Positions 47,781 through 57,779 of a stretch of DNA of 64,000 nucleotides are shown piece by piece. Positions within the stretch are counted from its first letter, which is position 1; every line of letters starts with the position of its first letter. Where the stretch lies: positions 8,306,601 through 8,370,600 of the forward strand of contig CM055108.1 in the NCBI GenBank assembly GCA_029204225.1, in the 5' to 3' direction. The stretch is from Diphasiastrum complanatum (lineage: Eukaryota > Streptophyta > Lycopodiopsida > Lycopodiales > Lycopodiaceae). Made by a program: the position numbers and the translations under genes. The notes below the pieces were generated by a model. It worked only from the letters and a program-made list of their open reading frames with translations, did not search any database and was not told where the DNA came from.

Positions 47781-50700
47781 GCACAGGCCTCGTCATAGGC
47801 AAAGATTGGACCAATTGATTTTCATCAAGAAGTGTTCCAAAATGAGTGCTCAAGAACTAAACATTTCTTGCAACTTTAATTTTTTTGTGGTTACTTTATG
47901 ATATATAAAAATAATCTAGAATTATCAAAACTTCATATTGACATATATATCAATTCAGAGCTTCAAGCTAAACATGCATTGGCTAATACTTATCGCTAGT
48001 TCATGATTAGATGTATTAGTAGTTAAGATAAAGTACATAGCTCCGTACAGAAGAAAAAAGAAAAAAAAAAAAAAAAGATACATATTGAATCTCTTTGTAA
48101 GTATTAAAAAAATTGACTCGAGACAATTTTTTTGATGTTAATAAAAACAAAAACTACCCCTAAAAATATGTTTTACTTTCTATATGTATGGAATGCAATA
48201 TGTTTAGTACATGCAAATAGAGCATACAACAATATGTACAAAATCGGTATCTATGATATAGTACAACACTTTCAAGCATGTAATAGATTATTCAATAAGC
48301 TAGCATAACACAAACTCCCATAATTATCCTTACTTTCCTTCTACAGACACTTTTGATACAATGGCCAACAAAATGCAATTTCTTTAGGTAGACCATATTA
48401 TGCCATAGACTTTGATTGTTCCGTAAATTTAGGGTTTTCTTTCATCACAATCATTTCTGAGATCATATTTAGAACCTTGGTTGAATGCAATCCAGCTAAA
48501 TATCATATTTTCCAAGTCATATTCCTTTTAGGTTTTTCCAATTACATATAGCTCTATCTGATTAGCAGTCAAATTCATCTTCTTGTGCTCCTTCACTACC
48601 AATAAAATCGCGTGTATCAACAAACACTTTATTCACAAATGCCACCACTATGTTTGGGTCATCATTTTATACAAAGTGACTTTTCATGGAAATAAGCAAC
48701 ATTAGGTGTCGTCATGATTACTAATCTTGCATATATGTACCTAAGTTGCATTGGAAAGGCGTTCCGGAACGTCGGAACCCTGGAAAACAATTATAAATAA
48801 ATAAACTTTTACAACTTAAAACTTCGTACATGGTTCAGCATATCTAATTATGATACAAGGTATTTAAACGTGTTTTAGATGCTTTTTTATGGCTATTTTT
48901 CTTTTCTAAGACATCTAAAAAAATTTACAAAAAAAAAAAAACGTTCTGGAACAGACATGACATTGCAGAACGAAATGTTCCAGAATTTCCAGAACGTGAT
49001 CGGAACTCTATGTACTGGAACACAGCACATCTATGATATGTACTAACCCTCAACCTGCACAGATATAATTGACCTAAACACATTGATTTGATAATTATAT
49101 TCTAAGCCACTGAATTACGTTTCAGAATAAAACACTAGAAATCTCAAAAAACCATTTTAGAGCGTCCTTTCTAAATTGCAACTATCAATACCAAGCACAA
49201 GATGAACTAGAATCACAGAAATATGCACAAAAATGTTGTGCACAACAAACTGATAAAAGAATCAAAAGCTAAGAATGTTGATGGAAAAAAGTTGGATATA
49301 ATACTAACTGTATTTTTTGTATTGAGTCTTGCCAACCCCATAGCAAACTTCATTGTTTCATTGCAATATCATGAATTTCAACCATCTTTCAAAGAAATTA
49401 GTGAACAAGACATGCAATATTGGACGTATTGCAAGATGGTCACTTTTATTATCAGAGTTTGATTTTTATGTTTTGGTTCAAAAGGGCAAACAACCACATT
49501 ATTTTATGATTATTTGTATGGTAATTTAGATCTTTTGTGAAATTTTGATCCATAGAAAGTTTATCCTTCGAGGATTACCTTTCTCTCATGCAATGATTAC
49601 AAAGGATTCTCTTTTAACTTGCCACAAATACACTTTACTAAACTTGTTTAAAGGAGGCATATTGAAAATGAAAACTCAAAGCAAGATGTTAGTGTATAGT
49701 TGCAGATAGTTGTGCACAAGGACAAGTAGATCAATAACTAGGTTGAAAATCGTTTTAATTCATCTTCATAAAAAAAAATGATAAATGGACTAATTGTTGG
49801 TGATTCATCGAACAATCAGTAGAATAGCTTGTTGTTGGTACAACATAAAGATAAGTGACTTGTTGGTGACACCATGAAATGATTTGAGATCACTAGATCT
49901 ATGGCTACATTCACAAATTCTTGGTAACTGTGGGGAAGAAAATAACTCATTCTTGGTAAACGGTATATTACTTGATTCCTTCATTCCTTTCTTAAAGTGA
50001 ATCAAACGGAAAATAACTCTTACATTGGTTGTTGGGTGTCTCCTAACGATAGAGGCCTTTTCACCTAGATTCATCGTTCCACAATGGAAGATAATAATAA
50101 TTTTTCATGAAGATAGTTTCATTGTCCCTGTGTCTAGGTGTTCATGTGAACGTGATAGTTAAGGAACTTGGCCTCTCTTCCCCATGCATGGCCTCCATAT
50201 TTTCCTCCTTTTCACATGGCCTTCATGACCTTCCTCAAGTCTTGCATGGTTGATGTCAAGAACAAAGACTTGATTTGGATATTTTATTCCACTGCAACTA
50301 TTTATTGACTTTCAAGATTTTAAACTTCCATGTTTTTTAAACATAGTGATTACGGACTGTAACGTTGATAAAGTACTTAACAGTATAAATTATGGTTCCA
50401 AGAGCTAAAAAATAACAGGGCTTTATCTTGCCATCTTGTCAGTTGTATCTCAGCTCAGATTTTTTGCATCTCTGGATCACATTCATAGATCACTTATTGA
50501 TATCAAATAATAAACCTTAACAAGGGTATATAAATAAAATGCCATTGAAATGTGATCTGTTCTTAATGAAAGACTATTTTATTCTCAGAAGAAAACTTCC
50601 TAGCAGAAGCATGGGCATCTCATTGTACTTTATTTAATGTAAATCTCTGACTTATGAAATTCTTTATTACTGTTTCTATATTTTGCAATGTAATCCAATT

Positions 50701-51173
50701 TGTGTCTGAAACTATGGATATGTGACATTTAGAGCAAGATTTACTTGAAACCGATAAGTTCATAACACAATAATGGTTCCAAGAACATCCTGTAAAACTT
50801 AGTTAAAGAACCATCCCACACAGATTCTTAAAGGATGCATGAAACATGCCAAAAATGGTGAGTCGAAAAAACAACCAGACTAAGAAAAGATATAAGGAGC
50901 ATACATACGATTTAAATCAACTCCTTATCGATGTAATCTATTTACCCACCCTCTACTGCAAGAGCTTGTGAAAAAATCAAAGGGATGTAACCAAGTTCAC
51001 AAAGTGGGTGGTTCTGAAGGATCTGAACTCAGGCGTCTGAAATTTAACAAAAATCCAACAAAGGAGTTTTAGGTCATTTAGCAGAAAGGAGTCACAAGGA
51101 ACTTCAATAGCAAAGCGACTAGAATTCCCAATAGAATAGATCTCTTAATCGCCAAGTCTCACAAATAAAATAC

Positions 51174-51684
51174 CTGCGATCGTAAGGCAAAGGCCTCTTC
51201 TTAGATTTTGAGTAAGATTGTCCCGAATCAATTTGACCGCTACCATTGCTTTCCTTGTTCCTGATTGGAACAATCCCCTCTTGCTTAACATAATCAGTTT
51301 CACCATCCCCGGAGCTATAGAATCCAGGCTTCTGCTTCATCTTTTGCCGCTCAAGCTCCTTGAGCTTCTGCCTCCTATCAAGATACTCCTGCCGATCTTG
51401 GCTGATATTTTTAACCTGCTGCCTAGCAGCTCTGGCCTCAGAAGCACTGCTTCTAGCCCTTCTTCCATCGCCATACTCCTCCCCCAGAAGATCTCCATAA
51501 TCACGGTTGCTCCGCAGATACTCCTGCACAAATCCAGTAACCCTAATTTCAGTCAAACTCCAGAATAATACCGATCAAACAGAGCAAACAAACGAATCTG
51601 AACATGAACAACAACAAATGGAGATGAAGATCACGCAACCGCATCACGGATCTCTACACTCACCGTCTTCTCGCCTCTCCACAT
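51174..51684 (-). CDS. SPT2: SPT2-family chromatin protein, exons 1-2
   Basis: Exon 2 (51523-51174, acceptor GTGCAG, donor AG|GTATTT) encodes EYLRSNRDYGDLLGEEYGDG, then a coiled, basic stretch (SEARAARQQVKNISQDRQEY, LDRRQKLKELERQKMKQKPG) and KSKKRPLPYDRR. It joins exon 3 in phase 2, restoring R-SFGSFFGPSEP, a junction expected of plant SPT2 proteins. The open frame above exon 2 begins only at a TTG, so I infer a short first coding exon, 51684-51664 (MWRGEKT), with donor G|GTGAGT and matching phase; this start is the least certain part. A CT/GA tract at 51710-51747 would lie in the 5' untranslated region. The intron to exon 3 is 8.2 kb and contains a gypsy copy. Confidence 0.8.
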
Positions 51685-51706
51685 CTCCACACCTCGCTCT
51701 CTCTCG

Positions 51707-51709
<3 letters not shown>

Positions 51710-51737
<28 letters not shown>

Positions 51738-51747
51738 GCTCTCGCTC
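51710..51747. repeat. CT/GA tract upstream of the SPT2 start
   Basis: Nearly pure CT repeat on the plus strand (GA on the coding strand), 25-60 bases before the inferred start codon and so probably in the 5' untranslated region or core promoter. Confidence 0.85.
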
Positions 51748-51954
51748 ACCCTTTAGCGTTATGAAGAATCTGGAGGGTGGGTAGGGCTGCCAAAACAGGT
51801 CTTCCACTTGGGCATGTGACTCTCGTGAAGACCATGGATGTGACCTTTTAAAGGGTAGTGGAGATGCTCACGAACAACTCTCCTATTTTATGCATTAAGC
51901 CGCTTACCATAATTGACTTTGATTTGTCATAGCATTTTTTTTTGGTTGCAATGT

Positions 51955-52101
51955 ATTATGGAAGGAGCCGGGCACAGGCCATTCTGCCCGATAAGTATTT
52001 CCAAAAACATTTGGGCGAGGCCCAGAGAGGCCGAGCCTAAATTTTTTTGGAAAGCCGAACCGGGCAAAATGGCCTGTGCCTGGCTCCTTCCATTGCGTAA
52101 T
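51955..52101. mobile_element. Foldback MITE-like hairpin (147 bp)
   Basis: Two arms of about 70 bp form an imperfect inverted repeat: ATTATGGAAGGAGCC... on the left and the complement of ATTACGCAATGGAAGGAGCC on the right, with GGCACAGGCCATT and GCCCG in both. The centre is near 52024. No coding capacity and no certain target duplication. Confidence 0.8.
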
Positions 52102-52335
52102 GGAGTCTTTGACTTTTCCACATGCCATTTACAAAGCATAATCAACAGTTTGGGATTTTTTGGACCAATGAGAAATTGCCACGTGGCAGTCTAACGCGCA
52201 TAGTCTGACACGCAGTCTGATGCAGACTGGAATGAGCTTCAGAATTTTAATTTTTTTTTTTGGAAAATTCAGTGACATTTTATGCTTTTTAAAAAGCCCA
52301 AAAAGTGGCATAATCAGCACAAAGAATCCATTACG

Positions 52336-52495
52336 TATATACAACCTAGCAACACTATGTGGGCAATGCCATGTGAGAAATGTCATGTGAGGAGTAACCT
52401 CCTAAGATGTCACTTCGCAGTGGTTGGGATTGAGCATGTGCCTGGCCGGTCACAGTCAAGAACTTTACCCATACACCCGCTGCGATTGACGTTTG
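52336..52495. repeat. Dispersed repeat, copy B
   Basis: Homologous to 37831-37968 in the same orientation, with extra sequence (an ATGTGAG duplication near 52370-52392). It lies 0.65 kb upstream of the SPT2 start. Confidence 0.75.
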
Positions 52496-52718
52496 GAGGT
52501 ATAGTAGACACGTGTTCATTGTTCATAGGCTTTGAACACTGATTTTCAAAGCCGTATTCTGCTACATACCACCATTACCTACCAGGTGATTAAGTGTTTG
52601 ATACGTATTTTTGTTTCCTCGAAAGGAAAAAGGCTAAACGCACCACAGATTGTCTAAAAACGGAAAGATGGCAGTTGCAAGTTAGTGTTTTTTTAAGTGA
52701 AAATGCAAATTACGCCCA

Positions 52719-52864
52719 ATAGCGGGCATGAGCAGGCCCGCTACCGGCACGATGAGTAGTCAGTGCCTACCTCACCTGCTACCGAAACCTACCAAGCCGC
52801 TTTGCAGCAAGGTAGGTACTGACCACCCACCGTGTCAGTATCGGGCTTGCTCATGCCCGCTACC
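52719..52864. mobile_element. MITE-like inverted repeat (about 146 bp)
   Basis: Left arm AGCGGGCATGAGCAGGCCCG continuing through CAGTGCCTACC matches the complement of the right arm, which ends GGCTTGCTCATGCCCGCTACC. The arms are about 53 bp with a short GC-rich centre. Much more GC-rich than its surroundings. Confidence 0.8.
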
Positions 52865-52869
52865 TAGTA

Positions 52870-54578
52870 CATTTTAGCTTTGGCCCCAGATCAATAAGCA
52901 ATATTACAACGATTCTCTTAGAACTGATGTGTTGCTTCTAAGATAGTTTGAGTTGGAAACCGAGTTTTTTTTCACACCTTTTATAATTGCAATACCTCCT
53001 TTTTTTCTTTTTTTTTTGCCTAGCTTCTCTTGATCTTTTGAATCACCTTGTTTTTAGTTTTGTCGTGATAGTGGTAAGCTATCATGTTAATTCTCCTAAA
53101 GTGACACGTTTCTTCTCGATGAGTTTGAGCTAAAAGAAATGTCTTTTGTTTTTTCCCCTTTTCACCTTGTTCTTTCATGTTATAACAACATCCACTACAA
53201 ATATTATGTAGCTAGTAATGGTTATAGGGAAGACTGTCCTTCAAAATAATGTGTCGGCCTTGGTGAGCTATCCAACCGATCGTTGTTGTCAATTTTAAGT
53301 TTCCATTATTTTTATAATTCTCAAATGGCATAAAAAATGAGTGAAAATTTTCAAAAATTACATGTTAGTAGATTATGAAAAATTGACTACAAGCCATTAC
53401 AAAAACATCATTTGCTCTTTACATCACAATTTCAGCTAGACAATTGTTTTTGTTTAATCCATAGGCTTCTAGATGTTTTGTTTCAACATGCAACCACTAT
53501 TTGAGTCTAATCCATCATTGCCACAAGGTATGCTCATGTCCAACTTGGCTACAATGGGAGACATAATATGATGGAATTAGCACTCCAGTTATGCCTTGAT
53601 TATACAATTCAGATTAAAAGGTAACAAGTATCTTGTGTTAGAATTCCTACCTAATTTTATTTTAAATGAGGACCTCATAAGATGAAAAATCCTCAATTTC
53701 TCTCAAAATTGTATGTATATAATGAGCTCCAAAAAAGAGTAAATAGATAGAGCATGTAGCTTGAGCTGGTCTGACCTATTTCACACACGTGCGACAATCT
53801 GACGATTTGTCCTTTGACTCCTTTTAAAGTCTCACACAAATCCATGGCCACCCAATTAAAATGCACCAACTCAAAATACCTAGAATTGAGAAAATTTTAT
53901 TCTAGCTTAGAAAACTTGACTGTTTGACTGATTGGCCATTGAGATTATGTACTAGCCAATCTAGGCCCATCTTTCACATGTGGGAAGAGCTTCCACATGT
54001 GTGGAATTATCTTATGTACATAATATATGGTTTTAATCAAGCCAGTATTTGCATTTTTCACAAGTTGCACATGTTTCTATGTCGGATACAATTTTAATAG
54101 CTACAAAAGATTTTGCACTATATCATCACCTTCCATGTTCCTAATCTCATATGGTTGAAACTTTAATCTGCTTACATAAAAGCCTATGTATATTGTTGCT
54201 AACATGCACTAACTAGTTTTGGCTTATAACATGTATAATGCACAATGAGAAAATTGTAAACTACAATCGACATATGACACAAATTAACAAGTTCATTTTC
54301 TCAAAAAAAAAAACACACAAAATTTTGTTGGAAATGTAGGTGAAAAACAAATTTTTAATTGGATCTAATTAAAGCAACATCCATTATCAGCTCTTTCTCT
54401 CATTCTCTTATTCTCTCGTTTTCTCCTAGAGACGAAACTTGCTATAGCTCAATGCCATGTTATAAATATCTCACACTTATCTATTTAAACTTTTAGAAAT
54501 TCATTGCAAAAGATTATTACTCTGGTGTCAAAGCTTACTAGTACGATGGGCTCAAGTTTTAAAAATAAAATTAATAAG
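52870..54578. other. No gene seen
   Basis: AT-rich intergenic DNA between the divergent SPT2 and SEC12-like genes. The only similarity noticed is weak likeness of 53800-54000 to 18100-18420 (shared CACATGTG-containing words). Confidence 0.4.
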
Positions 54579-54826
54579 GTGATTAATTTTTCACAAGAAG
54601 CTTTGCCCTATATAGGGCATCCAAATAATTGAAAAATAAAACAAGGTGATCAATACAGTATGAGAAGCTTTGTCTTATGCAAGGCATTGAAATTGTTAAA
54701 AAATCAAAATAAGGTGATTGATATATCACGAGAAGCTTTGCCTTATGCAAGGCAATGAAATTGCTAAAAAATCAAAATATCACGAGAAGTAGTGCTTTAT
54801 GCAAGGCATCCAAAATTATTGAAGGA
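54579..54826. repeat. Degenerate tandem repeat, 65-68-bp unit, about 3.7 copies
   Basis: Units start at 54579, 54646 and 54714 with GTGATT/CRAT and contain GAGAAGCTTTG..TTATGCAAGGCA; the last copy is partial. Unit lengths drift between about 65 and 68 bp. AT-rich, noncoding. Confidence 0.8.
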
Positions 54827-54879
54827 TAGGAAAACAAATAATGCATTACAGAAGAATCAAAAAATCAAAAGAAACTCAT

Positions 54880-55545
54880 TTTAATACTCAACCTCAGTTA
54901 GGATTGACATCTCAACCTTTAGCAAAATCTCACAATAGCTTACAATTATTGTGGCAAAACTAATCAAAAGAACAAAGATTGCATATACAAGAATTAAAAA
55001 AATCAAATAAACTCGTTTTCATGCTCAGGCCCACCTAAGAGTCATACCTCAACTATCATCAAATCTTCACAATAGTGATTAGGCTATTGTGGCAAAGCTA
55101 AAAACATAGATGGCATTTTAGATGATTTAAAAAAAAACTAAAAAAAAAACTTATTTCAATGCCTCACCTAGCTTGACACTTTAACATTCAACAAATCATC
55201 ACAATGACTTACCGTTATCATGACAAAACTAATAAATCATCACAATGTAACACTATCGTAGCAAAGCTAAAAATCATCGCAACAGAGTTGCTAAAAATTA
55301 GGTAAGCGTATACTGCACCACCACTGCAGTGGCAGTGGCAGTGGTGGTGTAGCAACCATCTAATGGAGATGGGAGATGGCACCACCATCTCTCCAAAATG
55401 GTAGTATATATGTCACCCTTAAAAGATTTGTGGGACACCAAACTACCATTAGCGCAGTGGCGGTGGTGATGCAAAATATAGTGCTCCCTAAAAATCATCT
55501 CAATAGGGTTACTGCTATTGCGGCAAAGCTAAAAATAAGAAATGG
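54880..55545. repeat. Diverged repeats of a roughly 100-bp motif
   Basis: The series TCA/ACAATAG..TTA..ATTGTGGCAAAGCTAA recurs at about 54940, 55070, 55200-55270 and 55500 with many changes. A GC-richer foldback (CCACCACTGCAGTGG, GCAGTGGTGG, GCACCACCATC) lies in the middle at 55315-55470. Confidence 0.55.
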
Positions 55546-55756
55546 TATATGCATTGTAAATGAGCTTGAAAGGTTCAATGTTATAAGTTATTATGAAGGT
55601 TTAACTTTGACATCCAGCTGGCTCGTTAATTGGAGCGACAACGACAGCACGAGAGCATTGAAACAACAAAATTATTCACACAGGCGATCAATCGATCGAG
55701 CGATCGATCGATCGATTGAGAGAGACAGAAAGAAAGAGAGAGAGTTTTTGGGAGGG

Positions 55757-56923
55757 ATGAACAATCGAAGGCAAAAGTATCTGACCTCTTCCAGGAAATA
55801 TGATGTGCCGCTTTACTGCGCAGGGTGGGTAGAGCCTCCATCTGCTCAGGAAACTGGCGCTGAGACGCAGGATGCTGCAAAAACAGAGAAGGAAGAGGGT
55901 AATGATGATATTGGATATGTTGTGTTGGGAGGCGGTGGCGGGGATCGTCGTAATGGGGTTAGAAACAGTCTGGTGCTTGCTCGTTATGATCCAAGCACAG
56001 ACACGCTCTCCGAGTCAGTATGTGATTTTTTTGTTTTTTGTTTTTGCGGCTTGTCTTTTCCGCGCGGTTGATTTTGTTCGCTGTGATTGCAATTTTGAAG
56101 TTGTGATTAATGGCTACTGACATGATGTAGGTAATTTGACAGATTTACAGACTGTCAACAGATGACGACCCTCCTTATCGTTTGACCGTCCATCCGAATA
56201 GACATGAGATCATGTGCTCTTTCTCCAACAGCTGCAGGTAAACTGTTTAATAGCTCATCTCTTACATAGCATTCACTATTTCACTTGCTGAATTTCAAAG
56301 TTCCTATGTAGAATGTGAGACTTTACTCCGTAATATGTAGGTTTTGTTTTTCCGAAGGGTAGTATTTCTGTGCGAATGGTCATCAAATTGATTGATTCCT
56401 GACGTGGATTGCTGCCTCTGCGTTTCAATTACATAATAGATGGCCACTTGTTGTTAAACATTGTAACTATTTATTATTTCATATCTATACGGGTTCCGAG
56501 ATCTTATAGATCCCGTTAGCCATGCTTTGTTTGGAAGATATTTGACCCGCAAACCTGCTTCCATGTCAGGCTTTTCGATTTGGTTCAAGATGGCGAGATA
56601 AAAATCATTCCTTCAGACAAGGAACTGGACAAGCTCGAAAATATTGGGGAACAAAATCGAATAGTGTTTAGTGTAGATGGTCGCAAATTTGCTGCCGGTG
56701 GCGAGGTGAGCCAACGATAGGGACTGTTAATCAGAGTAACAGCGAGAATGTGTAAACTAAATCAAGCTATTTACTCTGCTTAAATTTTCTCGTGTATTCA
56801 GTACTTTCTATGATGCATCTTTAAACTACAGGATGGACATCTTCGTGTGTTTGAGTGGCCCAGTCTTGAGCTTCTTCTTGATCGTTCGGATGCACACAAG
56901 TCAATCAAAGACCTAGACTTCAG
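55757..56923 (+). CDS. SEC12-like WD40 protein, exons 1-4
   Basis: Start ATG 55757 (MNNRRQKYLTSSRKYDVPLY). Exons 55757-56017, 56143-56237, 56570-56705 and 56832-56923 have GT-AG borders and matching phases. The protein shows YDVPLYCAGWV, a glycine-rich stretch before NSLVLARYD, IYRLSTDDDPPYRLTVHPNR, SCRLFDLVQDGEIKI, IVFSVDGRKFAAGGEDGHLR, VFEWPSLELLLDRSDAHKSI and KDLDF. This order fits plant SEC12-like proteins (PHF1/STL2P group): a seven-bladed beta-propeller on the cytosolic face of the ER, related to the SAR1 guanine-nucleotide exchange factor that starts COPII vesicle formation. The exact paralogue is uncertain; I lean to the STL2P-like type. The 5' leader is rich in GATC and GAGA words (55684-55743). 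The coding sequence is intact. Confidence 0.85.
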
Positions 56924-57466
56924 GTGCTGGAGTTCACTTCTTGTAGATCACATTGATTTACTTTTAAAGAATTGCGAATAATCACTCTAGCGTGTATAAA
57001 CTCAGCCTTGATCTAGTCCCTTGAAAATATTTCATTCACCAGCTCTTAAAAAATGGTATAATGTTCTGGAGTTTTACTGTGCCTTTGCTTGAGGGTATGG
57101 TTAACTATTCCGTCATTCTAGCTTGTGTATTTGCTACAGTTAGGATAACGTGACCTTGCCTGTCCAGGGAGACTTAGGCGCTTTTTGCACGAATAATTTT
57201 CACGCAGCTTCTGTACACATTCCAATATTCTTGTCAACTTTTTTGTTAGAAACCAACTTGCTCATACAAGTAACGCAAGACAAGATTCCTATTGTGATGA
57301 AACAATAGCCAAACAGATGAGATAAAACACAAGTGACGGAAATTCCAACCATGTCCCATTGCATATGAGGTAGGGCGCACTACATTCTTATATACTTTGG
57401 TCTATGCTAAAAGCAAAAGCAAAAGCAAAAACGAATCTAAAATCAATTGCATAATTAATGTCTCTA

Positions 57467-57752
57467 CCATAGAACCCACGGTTCCCAGAACCGTGGGTCC
57501 TGGAACCGTGGAAGGAACCGTACCACGGTTCCTTGAACCGTGGTACGGTTCATCTAAAAATCAATTAATAATTTATTTATTTTAATTTTCCCCCCAAAAC
57601 CCCTCATAGCTCGTTTTGGGGGTGGGGGAAAAAAATAATTAATTAATTAATTAATTATTTCACGGGTTATACGGTAAAGATTGTGAACCGTACGGTTCAC
57701 AATATGGTTCTCAGAACCGTACTGAACCGTTAACGGTTCATTGATTCTATGG
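57467..57752. mobile_element. MITE with terminal inverted repeats and 6-bp flanking repeats
   Basis: The unit begins CCATAGAACCCACGGTTC and ends GGTTCATTGATTCTATGG, so CCATAGAA...TTCTATGG are inverted. It is flanked by TCTCTA on both sides (57461-57466, 57753-57758). Inside, GGAACCGT/ACGGTTCC words recur many times in both orientations, and the AT-rich middle holds an (ATTA)n stretch. No coding capacity. The superfamily is uncertain: the subterminal repeats suggest hAT-like, but 8-bp duplications are usual there. Confidence 0.85.
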
Positions 57753-57779
57753 TCTCTACATATGGTAAAAGCACTAACA

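Larger units (their letters stand above)
42958..51173 (-). other. Large second intron of SPT2 (8.2 kb)
   Basis: It is bounded by donor GTATTT (minus, after 51174) and acceptor GCCGCAG (before 42957). It contains a plus-strand gypsy copy (43623-47780), antisense to the gene, and otherwise AT-rich noncoding DNA. An A-rich run sits near 48058-48076. Between 48765 and 49025 words such as GTTCCGGAAC, GTTCTGGAAC and TTCCAGAAC recur in both orientations, suggesting a decayed MITE. Confidence 0.7.

Noticed and set aside
51526-51556. SPT2 start at the beginning of the open frame (TEIRVTGFVQ)
   Set aside because: The frame starts with TTG, and the stretch ends in a good acceptor (GTGCAG). It is more likely the end of intron 1.
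54579-55545. Possible CRISPR-like or satellite array
   Set aside because: Units are contiguous and degenerate without unique spacers, and the genome is a plant's.
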